This document shows positions 6,432 through 8,213 of a DNA stretch of 8,213 bases, in pieces. The stretch covers positions 1-8,213 of the forward strand of contig JAGTUW010000253.1 of assembly GCA_018224345.1 (NCBI GenBank). Direction: 5' to 3'. This DNA is from Bacteroidota bacterium. GTDB taxonomy: Bacteria > Bacteroidota > Ignavibacteria > SZUA-365. The position numbers were made by a program, and so were the translations under genes. The notes under the pieces are model-generated. The model was not told the origin of the DNA. It ran no database searches and saw nothing but the letters and a program-made list of their open reading frames with translations. Positions within the stretch are counted from its first letter, which is position 1; each line of letters starts with the position of its first letter.

Positions 6432-8189
6432 CTATCGCAGCAAGGCGACCAGCAGACCTGCCAGACCGGTGAGACTGCCGACAATGGCCGCCGTGACCGC
6501 AAGAATATCGGATGTGGAGGCCAGTCGCACAAGCGGGGTATGCGGCACAAAAATCATGTCGCCCGGTTCGATCACCGCCGTGGCCGGATCAGCCCATTCG
6601 CGTGTGCTGGCTTTGATCACCGCTGCGCGTCCTTCCGATGCGCTGGCGCCATAACCGCCCGCCTGTGCGATGTACCACTCATAGTTTTTTCCTTCGGACC
6701 AGGCAATGAACCCACCGTTGTTGACCTGTCCGTACACATACACCGTTCCGCTGTTGCGCGGTACGAGCAGAATGTCACCGTCTTCAAGCGTCACATCGGC
6801 CATGCGGTCGCCCAGAATGAAGAGACGGTGGAAATCCACAGCGACGCGGCCTTCACGCAGGCGCTCACTGGTATTGAAATACAGCGTGTCTTCATAATGC
6901 AGAGGACTTTTCTCGAAATTTCTTTCTCTGTCCCGCGCCTCATCGAGAGCGAACCCATCGATACCGGTTTGCCGCCGGTACAGTTCCGAGTGTCCGGGCC
7001 ATGCATGTTTCGAGAAGCCGCCAGCCATGGTCACCAGTTCGGCAAGCGTGGTTTGTCCCGCGACGATAGGATAAATACCCGGGTCCTGCAGCTCGCCATC
7101 GGCCACAGCCGCACCGCTGTTGCTGCTGCGTGTCGCGTCGGCATAGACGAAAAGCCGGTCGCCCGCACGCAGTGCGGTGTTGTTCGACTCCTGACGCAGC
7201 GATGCCAGGTCGATATCCGTTGTTTGGCCGTCGGTGCGTATCAATTCCGCCGAAAGCACAGTGCGGTCGGCATCGAGGCCGAAGCCCATGCGCACGAGGT
7301 CGGAGACGCGGTCGCCCGGAATGAATTCAAACACGCCCGGACGGCGCACCGCACCGAGCACGGCGATCGTCGGATTGCCCGCATCGCGATGCGGCACGAC
7401 GAGGACATCACCTTCCCGCAGCAGCGGGTCGTATTGCGCATCGCGTGTCCCTTCATACATACTCAGATCCGCGCGGCTGACGCTGCCGTCGGCATGTTGC
7501 ACAATGATGCGGCGCAACGCACGGGTTTCCATTTCCTGTGTGCCGAACCAGCGCTGTGCCACACGTTGCCGGTATCCCATCGGTGGCGCAGGCGTTTCGG
7601 CCTGTACCGGCCCGAGTTTCGTCTGCGTTGTTTCCTTGCCCGCCTGATCGGCCAGGTGCAGCGCCATCGACACCGGCGTAGCGGCAGTGACCTGCAGCAG
7701 ACCGGGAGAACGCACTTCGCCCTGCACGCGCACCAGGATGGTCCGCGGTTGTATCAGAGAAAGCGTGCCGTCCACCCGCGTATATTTTTCGCGCAATGCC
7801 GCAAACACCTTCTCGCGCGCATCGGCAAGAGAAAGCCCGGCCACCTGCACCGCACCCAGGCGCGGAATCACCAGCGAACCGTCAGCGCTGACCGGCAGGA
7901 CGGTCTCGATGCTCACCGGCAGTGTCAGTACAAGAGAAAACACATCCCCGGCGCCGCAATAGTAATGCTGCGCATCCACCGTCCGCGCCACCGGTATCGC
8001 ATCCCGCGACAGCAACGCCGACGCATCTCCACCCCGGTCCTTTCGTTGCGACATCGGCGACAATTCATCCAATTGCGCCCAGGCCACTCCCGGCAGGCAC
8101 AGCAGCAAAAAGAGCAGGGGCAGCAGCAAGGGCGAAAAATTTTTCGCCCTTGCGGGTGGCATTGCCCAAGCATTATTCGTTATTATCAT
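6432..8189 (-). CDS. Outer-membrane polysaccharide export protein, SLBB family (Wza-like)
   Basis: This 585-residue protein is expected to form the outer-membrane channel for the finished polysaccharide. A signal peptide occupies residues 1-38: positive n-region (PPARAK), leucine-rich core, likely cleavage after AWA (36-38). The one Cys in the core (C31) does not sit in a normal lipobox, so unlike E. coli Wza it is probably not a lipoprotein. A Poly_export domain spans about 76-155 (CGAGD, then DGSLVIPRLGAVQVAGLS). Four SLBB-like units follow, starting near 151 (VRVQGEVRSPG), 275 (IAVLGAVRRPG), 362 (VADGELQDPG) and 482 (TVYVYGQVNNGG), some closing with a GD.L.VP-type strand. Residues 561-584 form a hydrophobic helix at the very C-terminus, in the place of the membrane-spanning helix of Wza. 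At 585 residues it is clearly longer than E. coli Wza (about 380). An in-frame TAA lies 15 bases upstream, so the ATG at 8189 is the furthest upstream; the ATG at 8162 is an alternative giving a more compact signal peptide. Neither has a strong Shine-Dalgarno sequence. Confidence 0.93.
   Translation of the reverse strand: MIITNNAWAMPPARAKNFSPLLLPLLFLLLCLPGVAWAQLDELSPMSQRKDRGGDASALLSRDAIPVARTVDAQHYYCGAGDVFSLVLTLPVSIETVLPVSADGSLVIPRLGAVQVAGLSLADAREKVFAALREKYTRVDGTLSLIQPRTILVRVQGEVRSPGLLQVTAATPVSMALHLADQAGKETTQTKLGPVQAETPAPPMGYRQRVAQRWFGTQEMETRALRRIIVQHADGSVSRADLSMYEGTRDAQYDPLLREGDVLVVPHRDAGNPTIAVLGAVRRPGVFEFIPGDRVSDLVRMGFGLDADRTVLSAELIRTDGQTTDIDLASLRQESNNTALRAGDRLFVYADATRSSNSGAAVADGELQDPGIYPIVAGQTTLAELVTMAGGFSKHAWPGHSELYRRQTGIDGFALDEARDRERNFEKSPLHYEDTLYFNTSERLREGRVAVDFHRLFILGDRMADVTLEDGDILLVPRNSGTVYVYGQVNNGGFIAWSEGKNYEWYIAQAGGYGASASEGRAAVIKASTREWADPATAVIEPGDMIFVPHTPLVRLASTSDILAVTAAIVGSLTGLAGLLVALLR
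8126..8153. repeat. Perfect 28-bp palindrome in the start region of the exporter gene
   Basis: The half-site GCAAGGGCGAAAAA is followed directly by its exact reverse complement, with the centre between 8139 and 8140. It lies in the codons for the signal-peptide n-region (residues 13-22). It begins 36 bases after the A of the ATG at 8189 but only 9 bases after the A of the alternative ATG at 8162. As RNA it would fold into a GC-rich stem with an A/U-rich tip. As DNA it is a two-fold symmetric site. The A and T runs are in the centre rather than outside the stem, so it is not a typical intrinsic terminator. Function is unknown. Confidence 0.85.
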
Positions 8190-8213
8190 CCAAGCGTTCC
8201 ATTAAAATTTCCA

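Noticed and set aside
6299..6550. 83-codon minus-strand frame running from the exporter's 3' end through the spacer
   Set aside because: Most of it overlaps the exporter in another frame and is Arg/Cys/Trp-rich without family features. Only its last 11 codons, which have their own ATG and Shine-Dalgarno-like site, are kept as a weak candidate.
8126..8153. Reading the 28-bp palindrome as a simple intrinsic terminator
   Set aside because: The A and T runs form the centre of the dyad and no T-run follows the GC stem on either strand. It also lies inside the coding start of the exporter.

Overview
The window is part of a Gram-negative extracellular polysaccharide (capsule/EPS or O-antigen type) assembly and export operon of the Wzx/Wzy-dependent class. 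All six recognisable genes lie on the minus strand, so transcription runs from about 8213 towards 1. The DNA is GC-rich, apart from an AT-rich patch at about 8160-8213. An outer-membrane exporter with a signal peptide indicates a diderm bacterium. The phylum cannot be fixed; a GC-rich relative of the Bacteroidota/Chlorobiota group is only a low-confidence guess.

In transcription order: (1) 8189-6432, an SLBB-rich outer-membrane export protein of the Wza type, with a perfect 28-bp palindrome in its first codons; (2) a 143-bp spacer (6431-6289), the only sizeable gap, containing several small dyads and a possible 11-codon leader ORF; (3) 6288-5092, a Wzz-type chain-length regulator (polysaccharide co-polymerase) without a tyrosine-kinase domain; (4) 5095-3593, an O-antigen polymerase/ligase family membrane protein; (5) 3600-2032, a Wzx flippase of the MOP superfamily; (6) 1991-978, a GT-A family 2 glycosyltransferase; (7) 965 to beyond position 1, a GT-B family 4 (group 1) glycosyltransferase that starts at GTG and is cut by the window edge.

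The genes fit one pathway. The two glycosyltransferases would add sugars to a lipid-linked repeat unit at the cytoplasmic face. The flippase would turn it over, the polymerase would link units in the periplasm, the Wzz-type protein would set chain length, and the SLBB protein would carry the chain through the outer membrane. Genes 3 to 5 are joined by 4- and 8-nt overlaps and the others by gaps of 40 and 12 nt, so co-transcription is likely. No initiating sugar-phosphate transferase, tyrosine kinase/phosphatase or sugar-nucleotide enzyme is visible; these may lie outside the window.

The pathway itself is familiar. The parts worth a second look are the palindrome in the exporter's signal-peptide codons, the structured exporter/co-polymerase spacer, the roughly 50-residue polar insert in the GT4 enzyme, and the multi-SLBB exporter with a hydrophobic C-terminal helix and no lipobox. 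No mobile element, CRISPR array, tRNA or rRNA was seen.
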